From contig JAIVFH010000469.1 of the NCBI GenBank assembly GCA_025765595.1, positions 1-18,390 on the forward strand: a stretch of DNA of 18,390 bases, given 5' to 3'. The notes under the pieces were generated by a model. The model ran no database searches. It was not told the origin of the DNA and saw only the letters and a list, made by a program, of their open reading frames with translations. This DNA comes from Obelidium mucronatum (taxonomy: Eukaryota; Chytridiomycota; Chytridiomycetes; Chytridiales; Chytriomycetaceae). This document shows, in pieces, positions 8,833 to 18,390 of this stretch; the stretch's first letter is position 1; every line of letters begins with the position of its first letter. Position numbers and translations under genes: made by a program.

Positions 8833-9645
8833 TTATTTCGTCTTACTCAGCCAGCCAAACAAGCCGCTTTTCTTCGGCGCGGCCGTTGCGCAGCCGCCGT
8901 CGATGTGGCGACCGACGAGCTGGTTGATCTGCGCCGCACTCATCGACGCGTCGGCGCCGGAAACGTTCGCGCGACACACGGGACACGTGACGGCGCCGGG
9001 CTTCGCAAGAACCGGCGACGCCTGGCCGCTGGCGGCACGTGACTGCGCCGCCGATCCCGGCTGCGACTTTTGCTTACCACAGCCGTGGTCTTCGTAGAAG
9101 CGATGCTTGGCGCAGTACTGCAGCTGGCACTGCTTGCACTGCATTAGCCCCGGCTCAGTGCATCGAACACCGGGTTTCGCGAAACTAAAACGACGATCAG
9201 CATTGGACAAGAGATATCAGACGAGATGCACTTGCCCGTTGCATTGCTTTTCCCTCCGTCTCTGTTTACTCTCAATAGCCGCAATATCGACGCAGCCAGA
9301 ATCAATGTGTTGCGATATAATGTTGTTGATTTCAGTCATTGATTGTAAGGTAGAGCTTGTGCCTCCGACTGGCTTTAAGCACACAGGGCATTCAATCACA
9401 GTGTTATTCTGAATTCCCGAGCAATTGACGTGAAAACTGAACTTTGTGTGGGTATCGCAGTAGGTGCCTGACAACAGCCCAACAACAGCCTATTAGGGGG
9501 TATCCAAATCCCAAATCGAATCTCTTGCCGCACCTTGGCACAAGTGGCAACGGAAAGGAAGAAAGTCTAATCGGTTGCAGCCAGCTGCTTCACAGTGCCT
9601 TCCCATGTGAATAGCGCCACTACCCGCTTGTGTTGGCGTTGTCAT
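8833..9645 (-). CDS. AN1-type zinc-finger protein (ZFAND2-like, two AN1 units)
   Basis: Exons from the start: 9534-9645, 9236-9467, 8833-9184; 231 aa ending in TAA. AN1 unit 1 spans about residues 17-53 (MGRHCEAAGCNRLDFLPFRC, then HLCQGTYCDTH). It is followed by a CPVC...HIDSGC finger-like segment. The second half repeats the plan: CKQCQLQYCAKHRFYEDHGC (about 131-150), then CPVCRANV...GRHIDGGC, and a short C-terminal SGLFGWLSKTK. This AN1-CPxC-HIDxxC order, twice, is that of ZFAND2 (AIRAP)/Cuz1-related proteins, which link stress, the proteasome and p97/Cdc48; a similar role is inferred. I see no C-terminal ubiquitin-interacting motif. The second AN1 lacks the usual closely spaced first cysteine pair (C113 and C123 are 9 residues apart). 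Intron 9185-9235 appears to be GC-AG. The start could instead be the ATG at 9606 or 9684. The last exon is much richer in GC than the first two. Confidence 0.85.
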
Positions 9646-9735
9646 TATCGAAATATTTAAAAAATGAAGTAAATTATGTCTCATATAAATATAGATAAAT
9701 ATGCTGACTTATCCGTGATCTATTTATCACAGCTT

Positions 9736-9786
9736 TCAATAATTAAAACTCTTTGTCAATAATCAGAACTCTTATTCAATAATTGG
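9736..9786. repeat. 20-bp tandem repeat, about 2.5 copies
   Basis: Copies start at 9736 (TCAATAATTAAAACTCTTTG) and 9756 (TCAATAATCAGAACTCTTAT), with a partial third copy at 9776 (TCAATAATTGG). Two full units differ at about four positions. It is non-coding and AT-rich, about 90-140 bp upstream of the AN1 gene start. Confidence 0.85.
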
Positions 9787-9870
9787 GTTGGTTAGATTAA
9801 CGCGTGTGTTCCTATTTCTTTTTCTTTGATAAAACAGAAAAACGCGCCCACCATGCCCTTTCCGTTGTGG

Positions 9871-10056
9871 GATAACAACTTCTCCCTCCTGGTGGATTCC
9901 AGGCCTTCGTTGTATAGGATAACAACTTCTCCCTCCTGGTGGATTCCAGGCCTTCGTTGTATAGGATAACAACTTCTCCCTCCTGGTGGACTCCAGGCCT
10001 TCGTTGAAGGAAAACAACTTCTCCCGCCTGGTGGATTCCAGGCCCTTTTTGATGAG
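9871..10056. repeat. 47-bp minisatellite with hairpin core, four copies
   Basis: Units begin at 9871, 9918, 9965 and 10010. The first two are identical 47-mers starting GATAACAACTTCTCCCTCC; the third is 45 bp with a base change, and the fourth is diverged. Each contains CCTGG-TGGATT-CCAGG (TGGACT in copy 3), a 5-bp stem with a 6-nt loop, at 9888-9903, 9935-9950, 9982-9997 and 10027-10042. On the minus strand one frame reads GLESTRREKL twice. Because 47 is not a multiple of three, the frame then changes, so a repeat protein is unlikely. Confidence 0.92.
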
Positions 10057-10364
10057 GGTATCATCAACTGGTGGATGCGTTTTTCTTCTATCTACATTTC
10101 CATAGATCTTGACGAACAGCTGAGTTATCATTCGAATGTTTACCCTATTAAAACGCATTGACCTACGAGCTTTTTTAACTGTCATGAAAATGTATTGGCT
10201 TTGGCGGGCGGTAATTCTGCGAACGAAGGCATATCAGCCTTGAGATGGGAGTATAATATAGTCACCCTACAGATACACCGCTATACTGGCAGTATCCCAA
10301 TCCTTAGGCGGTTATATAGAGAAACGAAAGGAAAATATATGTCGTTTTGCCATTTAATTCTTTA

Positions 10365-12489
10365 CTATACTTTCGCCGCTCGTGAAAATCCTGACAGATC
10401 CAGTCTTCCCAGGGAATCCAATCGGCAAAACGAGCCATTTTCTGTGCAGAACGAATGTCCTTCCCAGATGTCATTTTCGGTCAAATCCATGAAACCCTCG
10501 GCATATAATATTCGCAACCCACATAGCCTCTTCACGAGCATTTCGGCACTTGTTCTGTCGATCCATTTTTGCTTTCCCACATCAAGAACCTGTAGTCTTT
10601 TGCTGCAGTATAGTGATAGTGACTCTAGCACCTTAATCCCGACATCAATGCCAGATATTGATAACTTGCTCAACAACTTTCCTTTTGCTTCAAGTAATTC
10701 AATTACACCCGTCTCGGTGATGAGGCTCACAGCTCCCAGGTTCAAAGCCGTTAGGCATTTTCCATTCATTTCATCACAGATTGAAGCAACAATAGAGTTT
10801 GACAGGCCAAGGCAGGAGTAGAGAGACAAGGAAGATATTCTGTTTCCAACATCGGATCCCAAGAAGTTGGCAACGCCCCCATCTGTCAACAAATTCAAGT
10901 AGTCCAGAGACAACACCTTCAGATTCTTGAGATGCAGTGCTATCGAGATGAGGGAGCTATTTGTCACGCTACTTGAGCTGTTGAGGCATAAAATTTCCAC
11001 CTTATTGCATGTTCTGCTAAATATTTGAACAACCGAGTCATCAACTGTTGCGTCGCAAAGACGGAGTTTTGTCACATTCGGAACAAGGAGAGCAAGCTGT
11101 CGCAACTGTTCGACTGGCAATGAAGTGCGAACAATCTGAAGCTCACTGATATTTTTTTGAATGCGCTGAAGTACCACTGGTTTATTTGTAGATGAGAATA
11201 GGTTGACATGCTAGAAGTATCAGTCAGTGCAAACGCAAAATATAGACAAAATCATCCAAAAACAAACCTCAAGAACTATTCTTGTAACTGTTTGTGGCAA
11301 CTCTTCCCAGAAAGTTGAAAACCCTTGAAGAGTGAGGCCGGGAGCAAAATCAATGGATATGTTCTTCAAGCCCGTCGTAAACTTGGCAATGTTAATCAAT
11401 GTAGCATCTGAAAAAGACTGCGAAAATGAAACTGTAATTGATTCAAGCTTTTTTAATGTTTTGGCCGTGAGGGTGAACTAAGTGGTAGGGAGTTTTCTCC
11501 AAGTTAACCCAAATGGAAGAATGTCATCTGAAACAAAAAACATACAGTCGAGTCCAAAGTCTCATTGTCAAGGTTCACAATTTTGAGTCTTCGTAACTCT
11601 GTAAGGGAAAGCTCGCCCATAACAGTGTCGATATATGCCGGGGACAGACAATCAAACACCAAAGCTTCCAGTTTCAACTGTTTCATGCATTTTCCAAAAA
11701 ATGAAACACTGGGCATAAACGAAAAGAATCCGATTCTGGGAAAAACTTTGATGTTTTTGGCATAATCAATAAGCATCTCTCCGAAAGCAACAGGAAGTTT
11801 GAACCAATATTTATAGTGAATCGCGCGGATAAACTCTGCCATTAAACTCATTATTATTTCCAAGGTATATATAACAAAAAAATGCTCTACCTCCTGGGTT
11901 TTGGGCGAATACAGGTGAGTGGCTTTGCAAGTTAACCATAGATCTCAATCGAACAGCCTCGCGTCCAAGAATCATCCCCATCAACATCTTATCGAAGGAA
12001 GACTGTGTTTTGGGATCTGGGGCTCTCCACAAGACGCGATTTCCAACCGAGTACCAACTCTAATTTCATAACATTCCTGTAAATAATGGGGGTTTCGACA
12101 AAGAACAACTTAACTCGACAGACGAGGCTGACTTGATAAAGGTCTTTGGACTGTAAAGTTGCAAGAACCAAGGACAAAATTTCCGGTGGAATCTTGGAGT
12201 TGATCAGATCGCGTGTGCTAGAAAACCTGCCAATAGCAGCACAACTTGTCTTCTGGTTCTTTTCAAACTCAAATATACATTTCATCATTCTTGCTTTTCC
12301 TTCCATCATACTGATTCCAAAATTATTGAGGTGCAGTGCATCTCGAACTTTCTGCGATGATCGATTGACGGACATATTTCCGCTTGGGCTACTTCCTTCC
12401 GCGTTTACAGCCTCTAGAGCAGTAAGTGACACTTGCAGAATATTCGCCAGGTTCTCGTCGAATAGAGTGTCTTCAACGTTGATGAGCAT
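10365..12489 (-). CDS. F-box / leucine-rich-repeat protein
   Basis: Exons from the start: 12115-12489, 11891-12059, 11546-11835, 11268-11477, 10365-11210; 629 aa ending in TAG. The F-box is at about residues 99-138: SKIPPEILSLVLATLQSKDL, then YQVSLVCRSWYSVGNRVLWR. It is completed only by splicing intron 12060-12114, which restores the expected VCRSW. The C-terminal half carries irregular LRRs, for example VTKLRLCDATVDDSVVQIF, VEILCLNSSSSVTNSSL, LKVLSLDYLNLLTDGGVANF and ISSLSLYSCLGLSNSIV. These have the Cys-containing, AMN1-like type. Such proteins serve as substrate receptors of SCF ubiquitin ligases, with the F-box binding Skp1 and the LRRs binding substrate; the substrate cannot be told. 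The start at 12489 is the first in-frame ATG, but an acceptor-like TTTCCCACAG lies just upstream, so a further 5' exon is possible. The gene is in tandem with the UBR1-type gene, whose stop is 107 bp away. Confidence 0.88.
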
Positions 12490-12571
12490 TGATAGCACTG
12501 TGGGAAATCCCAATTTTTTATTTCGAGATTATTTCATCATGTGATCTCCTGCTTTCATTTAACTCTCAATC

Positions 12572-12577
12572 TTTATT
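12572..12577 (-). terminator. Poly(A) signal of the UBR1-type gene
   Basis: Minus-strand AATAAA (in GCAATAAAGATTG) lies about 20 nt past the TAG stop at 12597-12599. It is well placed for polyadenylation. The F-box gene start follows about 80 nt further, so its promoter shares this 107-bp gap. Confidence 0.5.
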
Positions 12578-12596
12578 GCACAAAGTTTTAGCTGCA

Positions 12597-15500
12597 CTAG
12601 TATTGCGTCCATCCTCCATATGAATGAACAGATTCTACCGCCCTCGCGACGTAGCTCGGAAGATTGTGTGACAACCAGAGTTTCCGTATCTCATCATACC
12701 GCTTTAAATGTAAAAATTGACGACTTCCTTTTCTGCTCAAAGTGTCAAAAGGAAAGAAATGGGAGTTGCTTTAGCCATACGAAACAAACGACAGAAGGAA
12801 AACACAAACCTTCGATTGACATCGACTTCGCCGTGAATATCCAAGTACGGTGGATCCATTATGCATCCCTTCTCATTATGTAGCAACAGAATCTTGAATC
12901 TTTTCACCAGGAAGAATACCCCTACATCTCCAGAACACCTATAAAGTATGTTTAGACAAAAAAAAAAAACTCTCAGACAATCACAAGAAAATAGACTCAA
13001 CTGCTTCATATGATTATTACATTCCCCCTTCTTATCTTTATGACAACAGAAACTCAGCGCGCACACAAGAGTTCCACACACCAAACATAAAGCAGGGTCC
13101 GAAATGGGTTTTTGGCAGTTATTGCAAGTTCTTCGGAAACAGTCTGCAAACAGGTTCTCCAAGCCATTCGGCAAACCCACAAGCGTCACGACAGCGGGAG
13201 ACTCCAACGTTATGCTACGTTCCAGCCGATATGTGTCTGTATCATCGCTACCCGACGCGATTTTCTGCAATGAATCTTGAAGTGACGCACGGCGGTGTGA
13301 TTCTCTACCGTTTGTAGCCTCAACCCAGTTCCCAAACAGCTTCGACAGGAAAGGATCCGATACCGACCACGTTGAACACAATGTCCAAAGTGATGGAAGT
13401 TGCAAATACACGCGAAGTTGCTCATATTCTTCTCTTGCAATCAAACCCGATGGGATTCGGTGGCCAAACCCAGCAGATCCAGCAGGAGGTACCAAAAAGA
13501 ATCTAGTATACAAGTATATAGCAGAAGAGCGCAAAAATGGAAGAGTCATGGATCTGACTAGTGAAAACATCACGGCTGGAGACACGGAACTCAGCACAGC
13601 TTTGGCAACTTCTTCCGTCAGATTCATTCGAGACATGATGAACATCATAAACTGGCCCATTTGGAATGCATGTTCTTGATCCTCTGGAGTCAAGTCGAAC
13701 TCAACATCCATCATTTCCGATTCACGTCCGACAGGAGTTTTACCCTTGACATCCATGCCTGCTTTCTTGGAACCAAAAGCCACACCTTTGGAAGCTTTGA
13801 TGATGGCATCGTTTTTGTACCAAGAGTCACCATGAATCGTCACACTCTTGATTACAGAAACCATCGTTCGTAGAACCTCACTAGCCCAAGTCAATCCAAC
13901 CCATCTGAAAATATCATTTGAATCATCCAACACAACCGGATCTTCGTTTGCAAATGTAATCCCCATCAAAGTTGAAAATCCTGCAAACTCAAGTTGAGGC
14001 GTAAAGTTGGCGCTTCGGGGATACACTTCTTGATCCATTCCGTTGAAGAAAATTAGCAAGTCCGTGTTGGCGTCAGGGTAAGCACCCTTATCAAAGTCTT
14101 CGGCTGAGCTTTGAAACTCGTTTAATTGCAAAATGGCTTCCGAGAGAACTCGTAGAAAGACCAGTGTCCCACTGTTCAATTGTTCCAAAACATGAACAGA
14201 GACTAAAGATGGACTAGAGTCTGCTGTTTCTTCTCTGTTTTTCACGGCGTTTCCTCGAATGGACCTTTCCAGCGAAGAAATAGTGTATTCCAACGAGTTC
14301 AAAAGCCCATTGGTCAAGCAATCATCCGTCATGCGAATCAGTGGTGTCATCAATCGGTCAATTAACTCTTGCAACTCTGCTTGGTCGCCTCGGGGTTCCC
14401 CTTCATCTGTGGATGCACTGGCATCAGATGCACGTCTCAGTTGGTTGGCTAAATTCTCTTGCCCCATTTGACCCAACATGTTCAAAAATTGGTTCAAAAT
14501 CGGGGTACGCGCTGCCGGTGGTGGCGGCACAGCAGCAACAACAAGTGTCGGTAGTCCTGCTTCTTGATTCCCAGAAGTCGATCGTCGGCGTTGAGCACCA
14601 GCAGTAGCTCGGCCTACCCCTCCTGAAGAAGAACCCGCATTCCCTTTGCCGCTTCCCTCCTCGCCCTCCTCCATCGCCTCTGCATCATACATTTGCATTT
14701 TCGACCTCTTCTCCAACGCCTCCTGCAACCGCGGCTTCAATCCATCAAACCACATCTGCAACCCTTCCAACGCATTCTTTTCACCACCTTTCCCTACCGG
14801 AACCAATCCAACGCTTGGATCAGTTTCACTACTATTTGACCCAGCCCAATTCACAACTTCGGTCTTCACAGCTGAGGGTCGGATGGGAAGCATGATATTC
14901 CCCAGGGATTTACACAAGGGACACAAGAACTCTCCACGGTCTGTCGATTCCGCGTATAGCCTCGATTCCATATTTTGCCGTGCTTCAATCGAGTTAAAGT
15001 ACTGCTCAAAGCATGATGAATGCATCAAGTGGCCACAAGAAGATGTGTAGATTTCCATGTCTCGAGATTCCCCCGTGGGGTACACTTCTAGGGATCGAGG
15101 GAATCGTTGGTATAAGCTTCCACTGTTTGGGTCGGCCACATAAACGGTTGTAGATTGTACTTCATTTGCGTCCGTGAGGGAAGGTGTGGTGATTGCAGAC
15201 AAGACGGACTGCGGGTCTCTGAAATCAACGAATCGGGATCGTTGGATGTAGGAAGGTTGAGAAAACGCAAGCATTCCGTAGAGTCTGTTGTCGCGGGAAA
15301 AGTCCTCTTGACACATGATACAGCTTCCGGCAGGGCAACTCCATGGTCGTGACTCGGCCAGGAATGACGACTCGGCCCAGTGTCTGGGAACGTCAGCCGC
15401 ATCCATATCTTCATCAACATCTTCAATTTCGCTGTCACCATCCACGTTTGTACTCAAGAACGATTGCTGCTGTTGCGCAAACTTTGCCATAATAGCAGCC

Positions 15501-18390
15501 TGTCTCCTTTTCGATTCCTCCTTCCTTCTTTCCTTGTCAGAGAGGCCCGTGACAGCGCCTTCAGCACCTGGCAAAACAGACACCGCAGCTGCCGCAGCTG
15601 CCCGTTCCAAGTTATGCTTATTCTGCCACGCCACCACCTGATCCAACGCACTTGACGGCCCAAAAGAATTCAACCGAATCACAAACAAACTCAACCTCTC
15701 AACATGATCTTTAAACGCATCTTCCCCAGCCCTATCCAAAACCTCCAACACCTTACCAACCAAAGAAACCGGACCATTACTACCCAAACACTCAAACGAG
15801 TACAATACACCCGCTTGATCCACAAACCGTTCTCCAACTTTACTTGGGACAGCTTTACTCAACTCAATCTCCAACGATACCAACAACAACTGAACTATCG
15901 ACGCCATCGCATGGTCACTTTTACATGCCTGCGCGGCATCAGTTCGAACAAGGTTATTCAACCCCATCAACAACAACACGACAAACGACTTGCCACAGAC
16001 AAAGTCGTCTATCGCACTGAACCCACTCTCCTCCAAAACGGGGCTGATTTTCGGTAAATACAGGCCATGCCGTTTGGCAACGAGGTTGACTTGCACCCAG
16101 CTGTTTTCGATAGCTACTTGTTGGTTCAGAGACCCGGTTTTCGCAGCGTCTAGTAGCTTCGGCATTGTTGCTGCTCGACCATTCTTTTGAGCGATTCGTT
16201 TACAAAGAGTTGCATCCACTTCCTCGCGTTGGGTTCTAGTGTAATGATGGAACCATGGATCCACGGAATCGTAGTATTCATCTCGAAGTTCATACATTCC
16301 CTTGTCGTTACTCATTGTTGGTGGTTTATAAACCGCAACTTGGCCCAGGATGGTTTCAATGTTATCGCACGGTTGGAAAAAGTACTCTTCCTCCTCTTCC
16401 CCAGGGACGGCAGTCGGAGTCGGCGTTGCAGCGCTTCCAGACGTAGTCGGCAGCCCTTGCAACAATCTCGTAATCTCATACGGAATCGCCTCACTGATTT
16501 TGGAATACGGCAACCCGTTCGGACTTGTCGCCAGAACATGGATCATTTCTTTCTTGGCTTGCTCCTGCACTCCGACAACACCAATCCGAGTCCTCTCAAT
16601 CAAGATATTCACCAACAGATTCAATAAATCTTCTGCAAGCCCGATCGACGGTTGGGTGTCGTTGAAAAACTTTTTGCTGCTTTCCAAAACGTTGCCTTCG
16701 AACCAAGCGCGGATATCGTAGCGGTCTACAAGCGTGGCAATGAACCGATCGGGACCAACCATGACCGCGAACGATTGCATCAAAAACACATCCAAGTCGT
16801 ACATTTCTCGGAGCAGAATAAACTTGAAGTAGAGCAGTTGACTTCTCATACTCATTCCATTACGAACCCACAAACCGCTTCGGATTTGTGAGAGGAATAC
16901 TTCGGAACGGAGGGGGTGGTCCATGATTCTTGCAATGTGGTCTTCTTGCGAAATTTGTTGAAGAAGCACGGGGACAGGCTGTGGGTGTGGCAATGTGACT
17001 GTGTCAGTACTATCGTCGAATGTACTCCAGTCATCCAAGTCTTCCACAAAGGACAGGTCAGACAAGTCCTTTGGTTTTGGTTCTACGACATCATCAATTG
17101 TCATAATGTCCTTTAACGAAAACGCGCCGACACCCAATTCAACACCATACTGAGGAAGACACGCCAAGAGCTTCCCAAGAAGCCAATGCAATGGGCAATG
17201 TAGCGATAAAACCCGCCCTAAGGATTTAAAATCCAAAACCCTCTGTGATGGCGTCAATTGACAAAATGATATTGGAATGAAACCATCCAAAGACCGAATT
17301 GGTGGAATAAACGTATGTCCCGCTCGATGTGCGCTCAGCATTCGTTCATTCACAGCTGCATCCCATTCCTGGAATTCTTGCAACTGTTCCTGCGCACACC
17401 AATCATCCAATACTTTCAAGGTGAGTTTGATTGGCGCGAATCAAGGCCTGAAGATCTTGCTTCAGCAGTCTTCTGCTTGTAGGTGCAAAGGCATCGCCAA
17501 TGTGTTCCAAAACACGAGAAAGGTTGGCACCCAGGTAAAAACGAGTTTGTCCAAGCTTGTGATTCGTATTCAATATGCGTGCGGATATGGCGCTTTTGAG
17601 GGTACATTCCTTGCATAACGCGGCACAAATCCAGGAATCCTGCGAATTCCGAGAGATCGCCATTACGGAAGAGGTTCATTCGAATGGGTGGGGCAGCGAA
17701 AAAGAATTTCATGTCGCTGAATATGTGGCTGTATTTTTGCTTTTGGTAGACACGAAGCGCGTGTAATTCGAAAGTCAGTTCGTTACGGTGGACGGATCAG
17801 GCGGTTTGCTCGTCGGATCGATTTAAGCAAAGAGCTATACGGGAAGATGACTTCATAATGATCCGATAAAAAGAACGCCTTCAAGTTAGAAAAGAGACAA
17901 TGGACAAACCGAGGTGTTGGTTATAAGATGCTCGGCAATCGATGGTACAGTGAAAAGCTGAACGTAAAGTTCATCATTGAAAGAAGGTATCTCGATCCTG
18001 AATCAAATACGAGTTTGCAATAATAGGGTATGTGTAGGTGAAGCGTAATGCTGATTGACGGTCAGATCCTTGATACGGACAAGAGAAAGAAAACGCCTCA
18101 CCCATCGCTCGTTTGTATTCTTCACCCGAAATAATCAGCGACTCAATGTACAACCCTTAAGTGCGACTCTCAACGACTTCCATAGACGAGATTCCAATCC
18201 AATCAAGTAGCCAGGCGCCAGCGCGTCTTTTCCGATGATGCCAATGCGCCAAACATTAAAAACCATTCAATTTTGTCTGGAAACGTCTTACCCAAACGGA
18301 GAGGAATCACGCATATCCACATCCCATCCCCATCAGCAACATCCTTCATATCCGAATCTCCAGAGCTGCTGCTGCCACTTACCACGAGCA
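12597..18390 (-). CDS. UBR1-type E3 ubiquitin ligase (N-recognin), N-terminus outside window
   Basis: UBR1-type enzymes recognise N-degrons and, with an E2, ubiquitinate substrates for the proteasome. Last exons: 12597-12732, 12810-12938, and one very long exon from 13002 to about 17424 with no stop. Visible parts from the N-terminal side: QLFTVPSIAEHLI (near 17930); KYSHIFSDMKFFF and MQGMYPQKRHIRTHIEYES (17550-17730); HPLRSEVFLSQIRSGLWVRNG and LLREMYDLDVFLMQ (16790-16920); a winged-helix-like EMIHVLATSPNGLPYSKISE; and a RING-H2-type finger with CIMCQEDF, CGHLMHSSCFEQYF and FLCPLC (about 14895-15325). The C-terminal cysteine-rich domain has CLVCGTLVC, GVFFLVKRFKILLL, GCIMDPPYLDIHGE and YDEIRKLWLSH. 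The UBR box would lie beyond the right edge. Upstream of about 17424 the frame breaks at about six places; likely introns there are 18051-18101 and 18227-18291. The family call is firm, the upstream model is not. Confidence 0.88.

Larger units (their letters stand above)
9646..10364. other. Intergenic region holding two tandem repeats
   Basis: About 720 bp separate the AN1 gene start from the F-box gene stop. The left part (9646-9710) is very AT-rich and is the likely AN1-gene promoter (TATTTATA-like runs on the minus strand), though no site is certain. A 20-bp repeat (9736-9786) and a 47-bp repeat (9871-10056) follow. The part from 10060 to 10364 shows nothing I can identify beyond a minus-strand ATTAAA (10353-10358), a possible poly(A) signal for the F-box gene. 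Open frames here are short or repeat-derived and not convincing as genes. Confidence 0.7.

Noticed and set aside
9772..10185. A 137-aa minus-strand open frame through the repeats (GLESTRREKL)
   Set aside because: The 47-bp unit changes frame between copies, there is no homology I recognise, and the flanks are not protein-like. It is treated as non-coding repeat.
10195..10821. A 208-aa plus-strand open frame
   Set aside because: From 10365 on it is antisense to the LRR exon of the F-box gene, with no family motifs of its own.
11528..11545. An 18-nt intron GTATGT...TTTCAG in the F-box gene
   Set aside because: It is too short for spliceosomal removal. Using the acceptor at 11478 gives a 68-nt intron and restores the FTLTAKTLKKLES frame.
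17531..17998. Programmed +1 frameshifting in the UBR1-type gene, since five breaks need one base skipped and some coincide with TAA or TGA codons
   Set aside because: At 17531-17545 the old frame has no nearby stop, and at 18151-18160 the correction goes the other way. Several breaks are at homopolymers. Sequence error or decay is simpler.
1..18390. Bacterial-type operon, CRISPR array, tRNA/rRNA genes or transposon
   Set aside because: The genes are intron-containing and eukaryotic. I saw no regularly spaced direct repeats with unique spacers, no tRNA-like fold, and no transposase or terminal inverted repeats.

Overview
This is a compact eukaryotic nuclear segment with six protein-coding genes. 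All need short spliceosomal introns (mostly 50-70 nt) to give continuous proteins. The gene mix is a PMT2-type protein O-mannosyltransferase, a UBR1-type N-recognin, an F-box/LRR protein, an AN1 zinc-finger protein and a CEP162-like basal-body/centrosome coiled-coil protein. Together these suggest an early-diverging flagellated fungus (chytrid-like). That placement is inference from gene content and intron style, not a search result.

Layout, left to right. (1) 1-565, minus: N-terminal part of an unrecognised alanine-rich helical protein, cut by the left edge. (2) 599-5557, plus: seven-exon coiled-coil gene, CEP162-like, starting 33 bp from gene 1 in head-to-head orientation. (3) 5753-8778, minus: twelve-exon PMT2/POMT2-type O-mannosyltransferase, with a 14-nt microexon. 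(4) 8833-9645, minus: three-exon AN1 zinc-finger protein of the ZFAND2 type, with a likely GC-AG intron. (5) 9646-10364: the only long intergenic space, carrying a 20-bp and a 47-bp tandem repeat. (6) 10365-12489, minus: five-exon F-box/LRR protein. (7) 12597-18390, minus: UBR1-type E3 ubiquitin ligase, cut by the right edge.

The exon models were built by hand from splice signals, reading-frame phase and family motifs. For genes 2, 3, 4 and 5 the exon lengths add up to an exact multiple of three (1523, 795, 231 and 629 aa). The UBR1 gene is clean from 12597 to about 17424. Upstream of that it needs about six single-base frame corrections. Gene 1, at the other edge, also needs one. This looks like poor consensus at sequence ends, or decay, rather than biology.

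Functionally, three neighbours bear on protein quality control and ubiquitin (F-box adaptor, N-recognin, AN1 protein) and the PMT acts in the ER. No operon-like logic is implied. I see no RNA genes, CRISPR arrays or intact transposons, and no evidence for a new multi-gene system. The most unusual items are the hairpin-cored 47-bp repeat, the gene-overlapping regulatory signals, and the atypical introns.
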